From assembly GCF_009812035.1 (NCBI RefSeq), contig NZ_VZIZ01000009.1:1-64000 (forward strand): DNA of 64,000 nucleotides. The letters are read 5' to 3'. Source of the stretch: Psychrobacter nivimaris (GTDB lineage: Bacteria; Pseudomonadota; Gammaproteobacteria; Pseudomonadales; Moraxellaceae). The notes under the pieces were generated by a model, which was not told where the DNA came from, did no database searches, and worked only from the letters and a program-made list of their open reading frames with translations. Each line of letters starts with the position of its first letter. Position 1 is the first letter of the stretch. A program made the position numbers and the translations under genes. Of this stretch, positions 20,662 to 30,748 are shown piece by piece.

Positions 20662-21648
20662 ATGTCATCAGTGCCAACTCAATCTACATACATAACTTCT
20701 CATAAGAATCATTCTAATGAGAAGTCAAAAGTAATGCCGCAAATTGTCATCAATACTCGCCCAGTAGAGCGAGCAGCATCGTTGACTCAGCATTTGCAAG
20801 CGGCAGGATTGGTAGTGGTTGATATGCCAATGTTGACGCTACGACCACGTCCAACAACTGATCTAGATATTGCATTAATGCGTCAGTGGATGGCGGGGGA
20901 GTACAAAGCGCTTGTTATCGTCAGTCCAACTGCGGCAGCTTCAGGGCTAGTCGCTTGGCAGTCACTTGAAAATGAATTTAAAGAGTGCGAATACAAAACG
21001 ACAGACAGTTATGCGCAGAGATTGTCAGAAGGTTTATCATTACCTAGTCCTCTGGTTGCGGTTGGTGAAGCAACAGCGGCAGAGTTCAGTCAGGTGCGTA
21101 TAGATACAACAAGCTATCAAATACTTCAGCCTGAGACGGCCAATAATGAAGGCATGCTAGCAATGCCTGAAATCGATAGCTTACAAGCAGGCGATAAATT
21201 ACTGATATGGCGCGGGCTTGGTGGTCGACGATTATTGGTTGATACATTGCAGGCGCGCGGTGTACATATCGATAGTATTGCTTGGTACGAGCGTACGATG
21301 CCTATCGATGCAATAGCTGAGTATCAGCAGTGGCAACAAGCGTTTCTTACTCATAGTACTGCTTCACCACAGCAGCCAAAGCCAACTGTCGTGATCAGCA
21401 GTGCGGCGGCTTTTGAGCATTGGTCAAGTATCGTCAATGACGAGCAATCGAAGACGTTAAAAAAAGAGCAAAATTCTGATGCAGTGGCTGATATAGAACA
21501 GCGGCTTTCGCTTACGCTAAAAGATTTTTCTTACGTTGTGTTGGGTGAGCGTCTTGCCAATATGGTTGCCGCACAGCAGTTGAGTTACTGGCGAGTAGAG
21601 GATTTGTCGCCAGATACGATTCTCTCAGCCATTTATTCTAAAATATAA
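20662..21648 (+). CDS. hemD: Uroporphyrinogen-III synthase
   Basis: HemD cyclises hydroxymethylbilane to uroporphyrinogen III with inversion of ring D. This fast-evolving family is recognised here by the N-terminal VINTRPVERAASLTQHL, the LVAVGEATA region, and the central GDKLLIWRGLGGRRLL segment, plus position after hemC. Translation from 20662 gives 328 residues; the conserved part begins near M25 (MPQIVINTRP, base 20734), so the start is uncertain. A long polar insert at about 255-275 separates the halves. Likely same transcript as hemC and the HemX-like gene. Confidence 0.87.
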   Translation: MSSVPTQSTYITSHKNHSNEKSKVMPQIVINTRPVERAASLTQHLQAAGLVVVDMPMLTLRPRPTTDLDIALMRQWMAGEYKALVIVSPTAAASGLVAWQSLENEFKECEYKTTDSYAQRLSEGLSLPSPLVAVGEATAAEFSQVRIDTTSYQILQPETANNEGMLAMPEIDSLQAGDKLLIWRGLGGRRLLVDTLQARGVHIDSIAWYERTMPIDAIAEYQQWQQAFLTHSTASPQQPKPTVVISSAAAFEHWSSIVNDEQSKTLKKEQNSDAVADIEQRLSLTLKDFSYVVLGERLANMVAAQQLSYWRVEDLSPDTILSAIYSKI

Positions 21649-21708
21649 TACCTAAAACTTCTCATTTGCTTTAAACATGTTTATCTATACCAATAACGGT
21701 ACTGCCTT

Positions 21709-22743
21709 ATGTCAATGAATTCTGAGTCCTTATCTAAGGATCTTTCTACTGTTCAGCAGCGCCGGCAAGCAAATATTTTGCTGCTACGGATGCAATGGCT
21801 GGTTATCTTATTACTGATCGCTGCATTATTGTGGTTATATATTAGTCAGCAGCGCTTTCAGCATAGTGTCAACGATCGTTTGCAGAGCAATGAGCAAGTA
21901 ATCAGTCGACTAAACGAAATGGACGATCGTCTATTTGCTATGAGTCAGCAGACGCTGCCAGAACCTAGAGTTAAAGCCAGTAGCCAAGCTCAGAATCAGT
22001 TGGACCTATTGCGTATCCAAATCAAAGCTGCTGATAGACTGTTGGCGGATAGCAATGACAGTGCCGCGATTGAGCTATTGTGGGGTTTACATTGGCAGTT
22101 ATCGCAAAGCAGTAATGAGATTGCGCCTGCGTTAACCATCGTTATCAAGCAAAGTTTGCTAAAAGATATTGAGCGTCTGCAAGCACAAAGCTCGCAGCCA
22201 AGCCCGTGGCAAATACAAAATCTTGCGATTCAGAACATTCAGGAATTTTTGCACAGTCATGAGCGTCTTGGCAGTTATGAAGGTACGGATCTACAGCGTC
22301 GAGAGCTGGTAGATGCAGCTATTGAAAATAAACAGCAGCCTAAAGCAACCAATGCCACTGATACTTCAGCGACTAGTGATACAAATTTAACGCGTCGTCA
22401 GCTCACTATTCATGAAGTCATCATGACGTTGAATTTAGCAAGCCAAGCCAGCAATATGCGTAAGCAAGATCAACTGGTCAGCTATTTGACGCAGGCACGC
22501 AAACAGTTAAAAACGTTGGTACCTAAAGCTTCAACTAGCGACAATAAAAAGTCAGCACAAGCTGGTGCGATTGGCATTGTACAAGCAGATAAAAAACGAA
22601 TCGATGGTCAAAGTAATCTTGAGACAATGAAAGCACCAAGTGACATACCAGAAGTAATTGTATGGCTAAATCAGTTGATTGCTCATGCACCCAAACCAAC
22701 GCCATTATTGACGACAGAAATCTTAGACAAGCCGCAACGCTAA
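21709..22743 (+). CDS. HemX-like inner-membrane protein
   Basis: This 344-residue protein has a short cytoplasmic N-terminus, one membrane span (about residues 24-46) and a long Gln/Ala/Ser-rich, largely helical remainder in the periplasm. It resembles proteins named HemX that follow hemCD in gammaproteobacteria, whose exact role in haem synthesis is unsettled. The segment LDLLRIQIKAADRLLADSND (about 105-125) resembles the helical repeat of that family. No methyltransferase motif is visible, so an enzyme role is not supported. Identification rests on topology plus position. Confidence 0.65.
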   Translation: MSMNSESLSKDLSTVQQRRQANILLLRMQWLVILLLIAALLWLYISQQRFQHSVNDRLQSNEQVISRLNEMDDRLFAMSQQTLPEPRVKASSQAQNQLDLLRIQIKAADRLLADSNDSAAIELLWGLHWQLSQSSNEIAPALTIVIKQSLLKDIERLQAQSSQPSPWQIQNLAIQNIQEFLHSHERLGSYEGTDLQRRELVDAAIENKQQPKATNATDTSATSDTNLTRRQLTIHEVIMTLNLASQASNMRKQDQLVSYLTQARKQLKTLVPKASTSDNKKSAQAGAIGIVQADKKRIDGQSNLETMKAPSDIPEVIVWLNQLIAHAPKPTPLLTTEILDKPQR

Positions 22744-22795
22744 AGAGAGTTAGTCACAATAGTTAATACAGAAAATATAAAATGTAAGGTAAGTA

Positions 22796-23287
22796 ATGAC
22801 CCATTCTAATGAAAAGTCAGCATCTATATCTGACGCAGCAAACGATCACCGCCCCGAATTACTAGCTCATTATCCTGTTATTCATCATCAGCCGATACAG
22901 TGGGGAGAGATGGATGCCTTCAATCACCTGAACAATGTGGTTTACTATCGTTACGCTGAGTCAGCACGCATTAGTTATTTGCATGCGCTAGGTATGTTTG
23001 ATGGCAGTATGGTCACCGTTTTAGCTCAGTCTAGCTGCCAGTATTTACGTCCAGTCACCTATCCTGATACATTATTATTAGGGGTTCGTTGTAAGCGTTT
23101 GGGCAATACAAGTATGACGATGGAATATAGTTACTATAGTACCGCGCAAGAGAAAATTGTAGCTACGGCAGAGGCTGTGGTAGTACGTCTGGATAGGGAT
23201 GGAAAAGGTAAGTTGCCATGGACAGCAGCAGAGCGTCAACAGCTGCTAGCACTGGAAGCCAAGTTTGGTCATACGCCTGAGCTTTAG
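22796..23287 (+). CDS. Acyl-CoA thioesterase, hotdog fold (YbgC/FadM-like)
   Basis: This 163-residue cytoplasmic protein has the 4-hydroxybenzoyl-CoA-thioesterase-type motif WGEMDAFNHLNNVVYYRYAESAR, with Asp40 as the likely catalytic acid. It should hydrolyse acyl-CoA thioesters, but chain length cannot be inferred. The first 20 or so residues are polar and unconserved. It is 52 bp after the HemX-like gene on the same strand and is closed by a terminator, so it may be the last gene of the hem transcript. Confidence 0.82.
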   Translation: MTHSNEKSASISDAANDHRPELLAHYPVIHHQPIQWGEMDAFNHLNNVVYYRYAESARISYLHALGMFDGSMVTVLAQSSCQYLRPVTYPDTLLLGVRCKRLGNTSMTMEYSYYSTAQEKIVATAEAVVVRLDRDGKGKLPWTAAERQQLLALEAKFGHTPEL

Positions 23288-23352
23288 GGCATGTTCTATA
23301 TGAACCGATTGTTCATTTCTTCAAAAAAACTATCCCAAATTAGAATCTAAAA

Positions 23353-23394
23353 ACAAAAAAGGCACACTAACATAATGTTAGCGTGCCTTTTTTA
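23353..23394. terminator. Bidirectional terminator between thioesterase gene and ribB
   Basis: Arms GGCACACTAACA and TGTTAGCGTGCC (one mismatch) are flanked by an A-run on the left and a T-run on the right, placed between two convergent genes. Confidence 0.85.
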
Positions 23395-23428
23395 TCACTC
23401 ATTCTGCAACCAGTTTCTTAAACAGTTT

Positions 23429-24541
23429 TTAGTCTTGTTGCGGTGCATGAACGAAATCAACCACGTTTAGATCAAAACCTGATAATGCAAAAAACTTCAT
23501 TGGTGATGATAATAAGCGCATATCACGGACACCTAAATGACGTAATATCTGTGCACCAACACCGATACTACGATATGGCTGTTGCGTGATGGTTGATTGC
23601 GACTCGTTGTCTGCGGCTTTGTCCAGCGCATCTCCCAAATCAACTGGCTGATTGCTACCAATCCATACCAGCACACCGCGATCTGAAGCACTGATTTCTT
23701 CTAGTGCTGACTGTACGCTCCAGCCACTACGGCCAGTCATATCATTTTTAGCTGCAAACAAATCGCGTAATGGGTGGAAACCGTGTACACGTACAGTGCT
23801 GACGCCTTCGCTGACATCACCTTTTACCAAGGCTAAATGTGTTTCTTCAGCGCCAAACTCACGGAAGCGATGTAGCGTAAAAGTACCGTGTTCAGTTTCA
23901 AACGGATGTGACTCAATCTCTTCTACCGTTTGCTCATTCGCGATACGATAATTGATAAGGTCAGCAATCGTGCCTATCTTGATGTCATGCTCTTTTGCAA
24001 ATATTTCAAGGTCGTCACGGCGCGCCATCGTACCATCTGCATTGATAATCTCTACAATCACCGCTGCAGGCTCTAGACCTGCTAAACGTGCTAAATCACA
24101 ACCCGCTTCTGTATGGCCTGCACGGTGAAGAACACCACCGTTTTGGGCCATAATTGGAAAAATATGTCCAGGCTGAACGATGTCTTCAGGCTTTGCTGAT
24201 GAAGATACCGCTGCCTGAATAGTACGTGCACGATCACCAGCAGAAATACCCGTAGTGACGCCTTCAGCCGCTTCAATTGAAACAGTAAAGTTGGTGCTAA
24301 ACTTTGCCTCGTTACGATCTGACATTAGTGGCAGTGCCAATTGCTGGCAACGTGCTTGTGATAAGGTCAAACAAACAAGACCACGCGCGTGAGTAATCAT
24401 AAAGTTAATATCTTCAGGGCGGACATGCGTCGCTGCCATGATGATATCACCTTCATTTTCGCGGTCTTCATCATCCATCAAGATGACCATTTTTCCAGCA
24501 CGAATGTCTTCGATAATCTCAGGGATTGCATTTAAACTCAT
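23429..24541 (-). CDS. ribB: 3,4-dihydroxy-2-butanone-4-phosphate synthase with degenerate GTP cyclohydrolase II-like domain
   Basis: The N-terminal domain (about 1-205) makes the four-carbon precursor of riboflavin from ribulose-5-phosphate. Its motifs DDEDRENEGD, THARGLVC and RAGHTEAGCDLARLAG are intact. The C-terminal 165 residues align with GTP cyclohydrolase II in layout (THLALVKGDV...VRVHGFHPL), but the zinc-binding and catalytic cysteines are all absent, so this half should be inactive. The same arrangement is known in Pseudomonas RibB. I prefer the ATG at 24541 (370 aa); an upstream one at 24553 adds four residues. No FMN riboswitch was recognised upstream. Confidence 0.92.
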   Translation of the reverse strand: MSLNAIPEIIEDIRAGKMVILMDDEDRENEGDIIMAATHVRPEDINFMITHARGLVCLTLSQARCQQLALPLMSDRNEAKFSTNFTVSIEAAEGVTTGISAGDRARTIQAAVSSSAKPEDIVQPGHIFPIMAQNGGVLHRAGHTEAGCDLARLAGLEPAAVIVEIINADGTMARRDDLEIFAKEHDIKIGTIADLINYRIANEQTVEEIESHPFETEHGTFTLHRFREFGAEETHLALVKGDVSEGVSTVRVHGFHPLRDLFAAKNDMTGRSGWSVQSALEEISASDRGVLVWIGSNQPVDLGDALDKAADNESQSTITQQPYRSIGVGAQILRHLGVRDMRLLSSPMKFFALSGFDLNVVDFVHAPQQD

Positions 24542-24895
24542 AGTAAATCTCAATATTTTATTATTTATAAATAGGTGTCATTTGGAATATAGGGCTCTAT
24601 CTGCTTATTGTAGCAGTAGATAATACAAAGCGCTGTTACGGTCAAGCAAAGCGCTACTACGGTCAAGTAAATCGCGCTATAAGCAATATCATTTGATATA
24701 AAAGTGACTCGCTTAATTGCCTGTATATATCATTATGAGGTTATTTTAACGCTTTTCAGCGTCACGTGCTGCGCCATCTTCCCACTATATCGTTCAGTAT
24801 GTCAAAAATAGTCATAAATATTATCAATGAACATTAAAACTGGCTCATAAATCTAGGCGTTATATTTTTATTAATCTATTTAATCTATATCGCAG
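24542..24895. other. Intergenic region upstream of ribB
   Basis: This 354-bp AT-rich gap lies between the rarA stop and the ribB start, both on the minus strand. Apart from a 21-bp tandem repeat (24627-24678) nothing was recognised. In particular, the conserved segments of an FMN riboswitch are not present. Confidence 0.5.
24627..24678. repeat. 21-bp tandem repeat upstream of ribB
   Basis: Two nearly identical 21-bp units start AAAGCGCT and end GGTCAAG plus one base (24627-24647 and 24648-24668). A partial third copy, AAATCGCGCT, follows. It lies 86 bp upstream of the ribB start. Confidence 0.85.
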
Positions 24896-26185
24896 TTAAT
24901 CATTGCTCGCTGCTTGGTTTTTTAACCAATCCATAAATTGCTTACTGTGCTGCTCACGCTGATTATCTGCAAACTCGTAGAAACTGGTATTAATCAAATT
25001 ATCTGGTAAGTAGCTTTGAGGATAGTAATGGTTGGGATAATCGTGCGGGTAAGCATAACCTTTACCATAGCCTTGACTACGCATCAGTTTGGTGACGCCA
25101 TTGCGCAAATGTAGCGGTACAGGTGAGGCATCTTTTTCAGCCAATGCCATTGCAGCATTGATCGCTTTATAAGTGCTATTACTTTTGGCACTGGTTGCTA
25201 AATACACCACGACTTGACCTAAAATAATACGTGCTTCTGGCATACCAATAGATTGCACACTACGCAATGCTGCATCAGCTAGGAGTAAGGCATTAGGATT
25301 GGCATTACCGATATCTTCACTGGCCAAAATCACCAAGCGCCGCGCAATAAAATCAGCAGGTTCTCCGCCTACGAGCATACGTGCCATCCAATATAATGCC
25401 GCATCCGGATCTGAGCCACGGACTGATTTTATCATTGCTGAGATAATATCGTAATGCTGCTCACCATCTTTGTCATATCTTACCAAAGCAGTCTGTGCCA
25501 CTCGGCTGACCAATGGATCATCGATAATCACTGGCGACTGTTTGGCATCAGCGGTCTGAATAGCTAACTCTAATAAGTTTAGCGCCTTTCGAGCATCACC
25601 GTGGGCCAATTGACTAATGGTATCTTTTGCTTGTAAGTCGACGGTTAGTTTTTTGAGTATATTATCTTCTGAAAGGGCTCGTTGCAGCACGGCACTTATC
25701 TGCTCAGGCGTTAACGGCTCTAAACGATATACTTGGCAACGTGATAGTAGAGCGTTGTTGACACTAAATGATGGGTTTTCAGTGGTAGCACCAATCAGAG
25801 TAATATCACCAGACTCTACCGCACCCAATAGAGCATCTTGCTGTGCTTTATTAAAGCGATGAATTTCATCAATGAAGACCACAGGTGATTCAAATGCCAA
25901 CGAATCTTTATTATCTAGGACTTCGCGTAACTGTTTGACTCCAGTATTTAACGCGGAGAGCGCGTGAAAAGGTCTATTCACGGCATCGGCTAACAACATC
26001 GCAATGGTTGTTTTGCCAATACCTGCTTCACCGTGCAGGATAATAGACGGCAGATGCCCTTGCTCTACCAAACGGCGTAACGGTGCACCAGCTGCCAGCA
26101 AGTGCTCTTGACCAATAATATCGGTAAGAGAAGTAGGGCGCATACGCTGAGCAAGTGGGGTATCGGCGTGGAATTTAGGTGGCAT
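24896..26185 (-). CDS. rarA: Replication-associated recombination protein A (AAA+ ATPase, MgsA family)
   Basis: RarA is a clamp-loader-like AAA+ ATPase that acts at stalled replication forks. The 429-residue protein has Walker A GEAGIGKTT (52-60), Walker B VVFIDEIHRFNKAQQDALL, sensor TTENPSFSVN and the C-terminal family domain (GSDPDAALYWMARML, ASEDIGNANP). Start ATG at 26185 begins MPPKFHADTPLAQRMRPTSL, typical of the family. It is likely monocistronic, with a 453-bp upstream gap. Confidence 0.94.
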   Translation of the reverse strand: MPPKFHADTPLAQRMRPTSLTDIIGQEHLLAAGAPLRRLVEQGHLPSIILHGEAGIGKTTIAMLLADAVNRPFHALSALNTGVKQLREVLDNKDSLAFESPVVFIDEIHRFNKAQQDALLGAVESGDITLIGATTENPSFSVNNALLSRCQVYRLEPLTPEQISAVLQRALSEDNILKKLTVDLQAKDTISQLAHGDARKALNLLELAIQTADAKQSPVIIDDPLVSRVAQTALVRYDKDGEQHYDIISAMIKSVRGSDPDAALYWMARMLVGGEPADFIARRLVILASEDIGNANPNALLLADAALRSVQSIGMPEARIILGQVVVYLATSAKSNSTYKAINAAMALAEKDASPVPLHLRNGVTKLMRSQGYGKGYAYPHDYPNHYYPQSYLPDNLINTSFYEFADNQREQHSKQFMDWLKNQAASND

Positions 26186-26638
26186 AAGACTCTCGATCGG
26201 AAAATAAAAAAACTATCTACTAGCTGCAGAGGTAGTAATGGCAAGGTCTTTATAGTTAAATCTAAATAACAGCATACCAGGCTAACTTCACCATTCTCAT
26301 TGGATTTTAACACTCATATACGTTTGGCATGATTTTCGCAGCAATTTTATAATGGCAATGAGTATTAGACATCAGCAGTAGAAGTAAGCTAGTTTATAAG
26401 GATGGTACTTGTTATAAGTCATACGCGCTAGGTTAGCGCAAAAATATGTTAATGAAAGCTAACTAAGCGTATAGCTTGTGTCCCGAGCACTTTAGTTTTC
26501 ATCATTCATCTATATTAATGGCTCTACTATTAACAGTTCTACCGTATTGATGGCAAAGGTTGGCCAATCGCGACCATTAACTATTAGAAGTAGCTTACCA
26601 AATATGTAGCTTATCAAATATAAGGTATTACATTTACG
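26186..26638. other. Divergent intergenic region, no gene seen
   Basis: This 453-bp AT-rich gap lies between rarA (minus) and the zincin-like gene (plus). Neither strand has a plausible gene, RNA gene or strong hairpin. It must contain the two divergent promoters. Confidence 0.5.
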
Positions 26639-27172
26639 ATGTCTGAACCGACTCTTAAACGCTTATTCAATCGTTACTTGCGTAGTGATATAGGCAAGCA
26701 GCAGTCACGTTATCTGACAGCTGGCGAGATAGCATTGGCGCACTCAGTATTTGGTAATAGTATCAAACTCGACGAAGTGCAGTTAAAGACAGCATGGTGG
26801 GTACTAAAACATTATGCAGTCAGCCCCAATGGCAATATTTATTTTAACTCAGTCGATTGGATTACGGATTTTAGCGAAGCTCCATTGAGCAAACAAAGCT
26901 GGCTTATACATGAGCTAACGCACGTATGGCAGTTACAGCAAGGCTTAAAAGTGGTACGCGGAGCAATTATCAACCGAAAATACGAATACGTGTTAGAAAC
27001 AGGTAAATCATTTTTTAAGTATGGTATTGAGCAGCAGGCACGCATGGTACAAGACTATTTTGTACGTCGTCAGCGTGGTCAGAACTGCCAAGAGTGGGAA
27101 GCTTGTATTCCATTTTTGACAGAGCAGCCTATTGTTAAGGCAACAGGTACTGATGATCCATCAGTCATCTAG
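26639..27172 (+). CDS. Zincin-like putative metallopeptidase (vgr-related / DUF4157-like)
   Basis: This 177-residue protein contains an HExxH zinc-protease motif in the form HELTHVWQ (H91, E92, H95). It is preceded by LTAGEIALAHSVFGNSI and a hydrophobic lead-in, an arrangement I associate with proteins often annotated vgr-related. There is no signal peptide or membrane segment. No secretion genes lie nearby, so the link to type VI secretion suggested by that name is not supported here. The substrate is unknown. Confidence 0.6.
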   Translation: MSEPTLKRLFNRYLRSDIGKQQSRYLTAGEIALAHSVFGNSIKLDEVQLKTAWWVLKHYAVSPNGNIYFNSVDWITDFSEAPLSKQSWLIHELTHVWQLQQGLKVVRGAIINRKYEYVLETGKSFFKYGIEQQARMVQDYFVRRQRGQNCQEWEACIPFLTEQPIVKATGTDDPSVI

Positions 27173-27383
27173 TTTTTAAAAATAACAGTAAGCTTGGCTG
27201 TGATAAGTCATAACCGAGCTATAGAACGATACATTAACTGAAACATAGGTCAGTTGGATAAATACTGGATAACCATATTGGACGATTTAACAGTCAGTTG
27301 TGTCGCTACAAAACAAAGAATAATGAACCGCAATTGTAATTTACCCTTTAATAATTTTGCTTTACCAAAGGATATGCACTCTC

Positions 27384-28313
27384 ATGTTTAAATTTTTGTC
27401 AGTAAAGCCTAGTGTTGATACCCGCTACCCACCGACTTTGCTTTTAGCCGCACTGTTAGGAGTATTGTTTTTGACAGGCTGTCAGCAGTCTGACACATCA
27501 CCTGTAGCTGATGACAGTCAAACCAGTGAAAAAACAAGCGTAGAAGACAGTCAGCCTATGCCAAAAAGCGACTCAGCTGCGGCGCGCATAGATCAATTTC
27601 AGCCGATATATGTTGCACAAGCGCAGAGCTTACAGAGACGATTGCAAGCAGAGTATGAGTCATTGCAAGCAGCAGATGCATCAGACAGTGAGGAACTATT
27701 ATTACTGAATACTAATAATAGTGAAAATACAGATAGTAATAACGAAGTAGCGACCGATAATACCGCTCCTAACGCAAATACTACTACCAGTTCTGAAGAA
27801 GTGGTGTCATCGAATATCGATATCGCCCCGATAAACAGCAATCCAAATGTAGATGCAGAGGTTAACGTCAATACTAGCACTGAAGTTGGTGAGCGTGACT
27901 TAACGGTTTTAAAACGTATCAGTCTTGAGCCGCGTAAACCTGTTATGTTGACCGAGGACCAAATCATAGAACGCTATCAGCAGACCATGGACGCTTTATA
28001 TCAACCGGTGACAACACCGCTGAGCGCAGAGGATTCTGATACATTAATCAATGTGGCGACGTTGGTGCCGCAGTTATTTGAGCATGCAGAGATTGCTGGC
28101 AGAGTAAGTGCAAAAAGTCCGGCACTTGCCCGTTTAATCATCCAACATCAGGTATGGGAACAAATAGAAGCCCAGCAAGTGGTTGATATGCAGCAAATGA
28201 AGCAGAAGCAGCAACAAGAGTTTGAAGCTTTAATGGCTAAATTTAATGAAACTATCGAAGGATACGATGAACAGATTGCCAAATATGAGCAAACGTTAAA
28301 AGAGTTTCAGTAA
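27384..28313 (+). CDS. Putative lipoprotein with acidic linker and C-terminal coiled coil
   Basis: A long N-terminal signal ends with the lipobox FLTGC (Cys33 from the ATG at 27384), predicting a membrane-anchored lipoprotein of 309 residues before processing. Residues about 90-160 form an Asn/Ser/Thr/Glu-rich disordered linker. The final 60 residues are Gln/Lys/Glu-rich and look like a coiled coil (QQMKQKQQQEFEALMAKF). I do not recognise a family. An in-frame TTG at 27357 could start translation but would only lengthen the signal. It is alone on its transcript and closed by a terminator. Confidence 0.6.
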   Translation: MFKFLSVKPSVDTRYPPTLLLAALLGVLFLTGCQQSDTSPVADDSQTSEKTSVEDSQPMPKSDSAAARIDQFQPIYVAQAQSLQRRLQAEYESLQAADASDSEELLLLNTNNSENTDSNNEVATDNTAPNANTTTSSEEVVSSNIDIAPINSNPNVDAEVNVNTSTEVGERDLTVLKRISLEPRKPVMLTEDQIIERYQQTMDALYQPVTTPLSAEDSDTLINVATLVPQLFEHAEIAGRVSAKSPALARLIIQHQVWEQIEAQQVVDMQQMKQKQQQEFEALMAKFNETIEGYDEQIAKYEQTLKEFQ

Positions 28314-28387
28314 CTGACTATAATTTTATAAACTTAGTTAGTTATTTCTTATAAAACAGTTAGTATCGAATAAAGAGAATTAAGACA

Positions 28388-28421
28388 ATAAAAAATCCCG
28401 CACGATGGCGGGATTTTTTAT
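28388..28421. terminator. Bidirectional terminator between lipoprotein gene and gltA
   Basis: Arms AAAAAATCCCGC and GCGGGATTTTTT enclose a 6-base loop, with A- and T-tracts on both sides, between convergent genes. Confidence 0.88.
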
Positions 28422-28441
28422 TGGATAAATATTATTTTTGC

Positions 28442-29722
28442 TTACTTGCGATCTTCAACTTTTACAAAATCACGGCGCGTTTCACCAGTGTATAACTGAC
28501 GTGGACGACCGATTTTGAACGGAGCGCTGTGCATTTCTAACCAATGGCTGATCCAACCTGAAGTACGAGCCAATGCAAAGATTACGGTAAACATTGACGT
28601 TGGGATACCGATAGCTTTCAAGATGATACCAGAGTAGAAATCAACGTTTGGATATAAGTTACGCTCGATGAAGAACGGATCTTCTAACGCAATTTTCTCT
28701 AGTGCCATCGCCAATTCAAGCTTAGGATCGTTGATACCTAGTGCTTCTAATACTTCATCACAAGTCTCTTTCATTACTTGAGCGCGTGGATCGAAGTTTT
28801 TGTAAACACGGTGACCAAAGCCCATTAGCTTCACTTCACGGCTCTTCACTTTTTCCATGAATTCAGGCACGTTCTCAACAGTACCGATTTCATCTAGCAT
28901 CTCAAGAACAGCTTCGTTCGCGCCGCCATGTGATGGTCCCCAAAGGGCTGCGATACCAGCAGCGATACATGCATAAGGGTTTGCACCAGTAGAACCAGCT
29001 AAACGTACCGTTGACGTAGAAGCGTTTTGCTCATGGTCAGCATGCAAAGTAAAGATTTTGTCCATTGCGCGAGTGATAACGTCGTTTTTCTCGTAGTCTA
29101 CGTCAGCAGGCGTTGCAAACATCATGTATAAGAAGTTTTCTGCGTAGTTAAAGTCGTTACGCGGATACATGAACGGTTCGCCTTGTGAGTATTTATAACT
29201 CATCGCAGCAAGCGTAGGCATCTTAGCAATCAGACGAATAGCTGTGATTTCGCGATGCTCTTCATTGCTCACGTCTAGGTCTTCATGATAGAACGCTGAT
29301 AAAGCACCAACGACACCAACCATGATAGCCATTGGATGCGCGTCACGGCGGAAGCCTTCAAAGAACTTACGCAATTGATCATGAACAGGAGTATGCTCGC
29401 GGATTTTTTCAAAAAATTCTGCTTTTTGCTCAGCAGTAGGTAGGCCACCATGTAAAAGTGCATAAGCAACTTCTAGGTATTCAGCATTGTTCGCTAGCTC
29501 GTCGATAGGGTAGCCGCGGTGTAATAACTCGCCTTTGCCACCATCAATATAAGTAATCTTTGATTCAACAGGAGCAGTTACTTTAAAACCAGGGTCATAA
29601 GACCAAAATCCTGATTCTTGTAAAGCAGCAATATCGATAACTGGGCGCCCTAAAGTACCTTTAATAATAGGAAGTTCGTATTCTTCACCATTCACGGTTA
29701 GTTTGGCATTAGTATCAGCCAT
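28442..29722 (-). CDS. gltA: Citrate synthase
   Basis: GltA condenses oxaloacetate and acetyl-CoA to citrate, the entry step of the TCA cycle. The 426-residue type II enzyme shows the catalytic histidines in [10 protein letters not shown] and [14 protein letters not shown] and the catalytic Asp in NVDFYSGI. The ATG at 29722 has GGAG eight bases upstream on the minus strand. It is divergent from sdhCDAB across a 1-kb gap, a common arrangement in gammaproteobacteria. Confidence 0.96.
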   Translation of the reverse strand: MADTNAKLTVNGEEYELPIIKGTLGRPVIDIAALQESGFWSYDPGFKVTAPVESKITYIDGGKGELLHRGYPIDELANNAEYLEVAYALLHGGLPTAEQKAEFFEKIREHTPVHDQLRKFFEGFRRDAHPMAIMVGVVGALSAFYHEDLDVSNEEHREITAIRLIAKMPTLAAMSYKYSQGEPFMYPRNDFNYAENFLYMMFATPADVDYEKNDVITRAMDKIFTLHADHEQNASTSTVRLAGSTGANPYACIAAGIAALWGPSHGGANEAVLEMLDEIGTVENVPEFMEKVKSREVKLMGFGHRVYKNFDPRAQVMKETCDEVLEALGINDPKLELAMALEKIALEDPFFIERNLYPNVDFYSGIILKAIGIPTSMFTVIFALARTSGWISHWLEMHSAPFKIGRPRQLYTGETRRDFVKVEDRK

Positions 29723-30748
29723 AAATTGCTCTCCATTGGTTTGACTTGTTAGAATAAATTACTACAGACGCATACCCTCGCGTCATTGTCGGTTGAACGG
29801 TAAAAGTGCATTCAACTCATTTAGTACGCAGGGTATATTAGCAGCAATTCTTGATGATTTGAAAAAACTTTTATGGACCATGTGTCCAATTGGCGCGGTG
29901 TGGCGGTAGTTATTCGCTGTAATTTTTGTATCAAAATATGTCTGTCAGGTTATTTTGCTTAAAATTCCTCTGTTTTTGAGCAAGTTTATAGCAGCATTAT
30001 CGAGCCAATATTTTGGGTTTCTAAATATATTTTAGAGACAAAACTCATAAATAATGACACCAAAAACTGGCAGACTATGCCTAGTAAGCGGATTAAAGTT
30101 TGTCATAATAATCACTGTTAAAACCAGTATTATCCTTATCCATTCATTTATTGATTAAATATGTATATATTCTTACTGAATGGATAAATTTGTAATTATT
30201 GCTCAGGCATTTTATAATTGTAGGAATTAACTGGCATTAGCTTTGCGCGAATTAATAAATGACCATGTTATAGTGTCGTTCAGAGCGTCTTCTATTCATG
30301 CTTGTTTACGATTGTCTGATGTTACGATAGACCAAACCGCATTCTATGGTTTGAACTTTCTTCTTAACCAATCTTTTTTATTTGCTTGGCATAGGATTTC
30401 AAGTGCCTAATATAAGGTCTGCTCTGATATAGAAGACATAGTAACGTTGTCTTACTATTCATACGACCTCTAAAATAGACTGGTTAGTCGATGTTACTCA
30501 TGTTTATTCTCTTTGTTGTATAATAGATAGGTTGTTTGATAGGCCTGTCGATTCGACAAGCGACATTGAACAGTCTATCAATACCTTTATATACATGATC
30601 CTTTCTTCATATTTAGCGCAAACTAAACGAAGTCAGCTAGCTCTTCCTTACTTTATTCGTCTCGTGTGTTGCTCAATGCTCAATTGGCACTATTTATGTC
30701 AGGCGTTGATAGCAGATACAGGAGTATAACCGCAAAAGGATGCCCGCT
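29723..30748. other. gltA-sdhC divergent regulatory region
   Basis: This gap of about 1 kb holds the promoters for gltA and the sdh operon. A TATAAT at 30519-30524 is a good -10 candidate for sdh, without a clear -35. A 65-codon frame at 30532-30729 has no ribosome site or recognisable motif and is left out. No RNA gene was recognised. The length leaves room for activator or Crp/Fur-type sites that I cannot identify by eye. Confidence 0.5.

Noticed and set aside
24542..24895. FMN riboswitch upstream of ribB
   Set aside because: The conserved RFN segments (GGGGCAGGGTGAAATTCCC-like and GACCGACAGT-like) were not found on the minus strand.
26639..27172. Calling the zincin-like protein a type VI secretion effector
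   Set aside because: Only the HExxH motif supports an enzyme; no secretion, VgrG or immunity gene lies nearby.
27599..27967. 122-codon minus-strand frame inside the lipoprotein gene
   Set aside because: It mirrors the repetitive acidic linker of the lipoprotein and has no supporting features.
30532..30729. 65-codon plus-strand frame between gltA and sdhC
   Set aside because: No ribosome site, no recognisable motif, and it lies within the expected promoter and leader region of sdhC.
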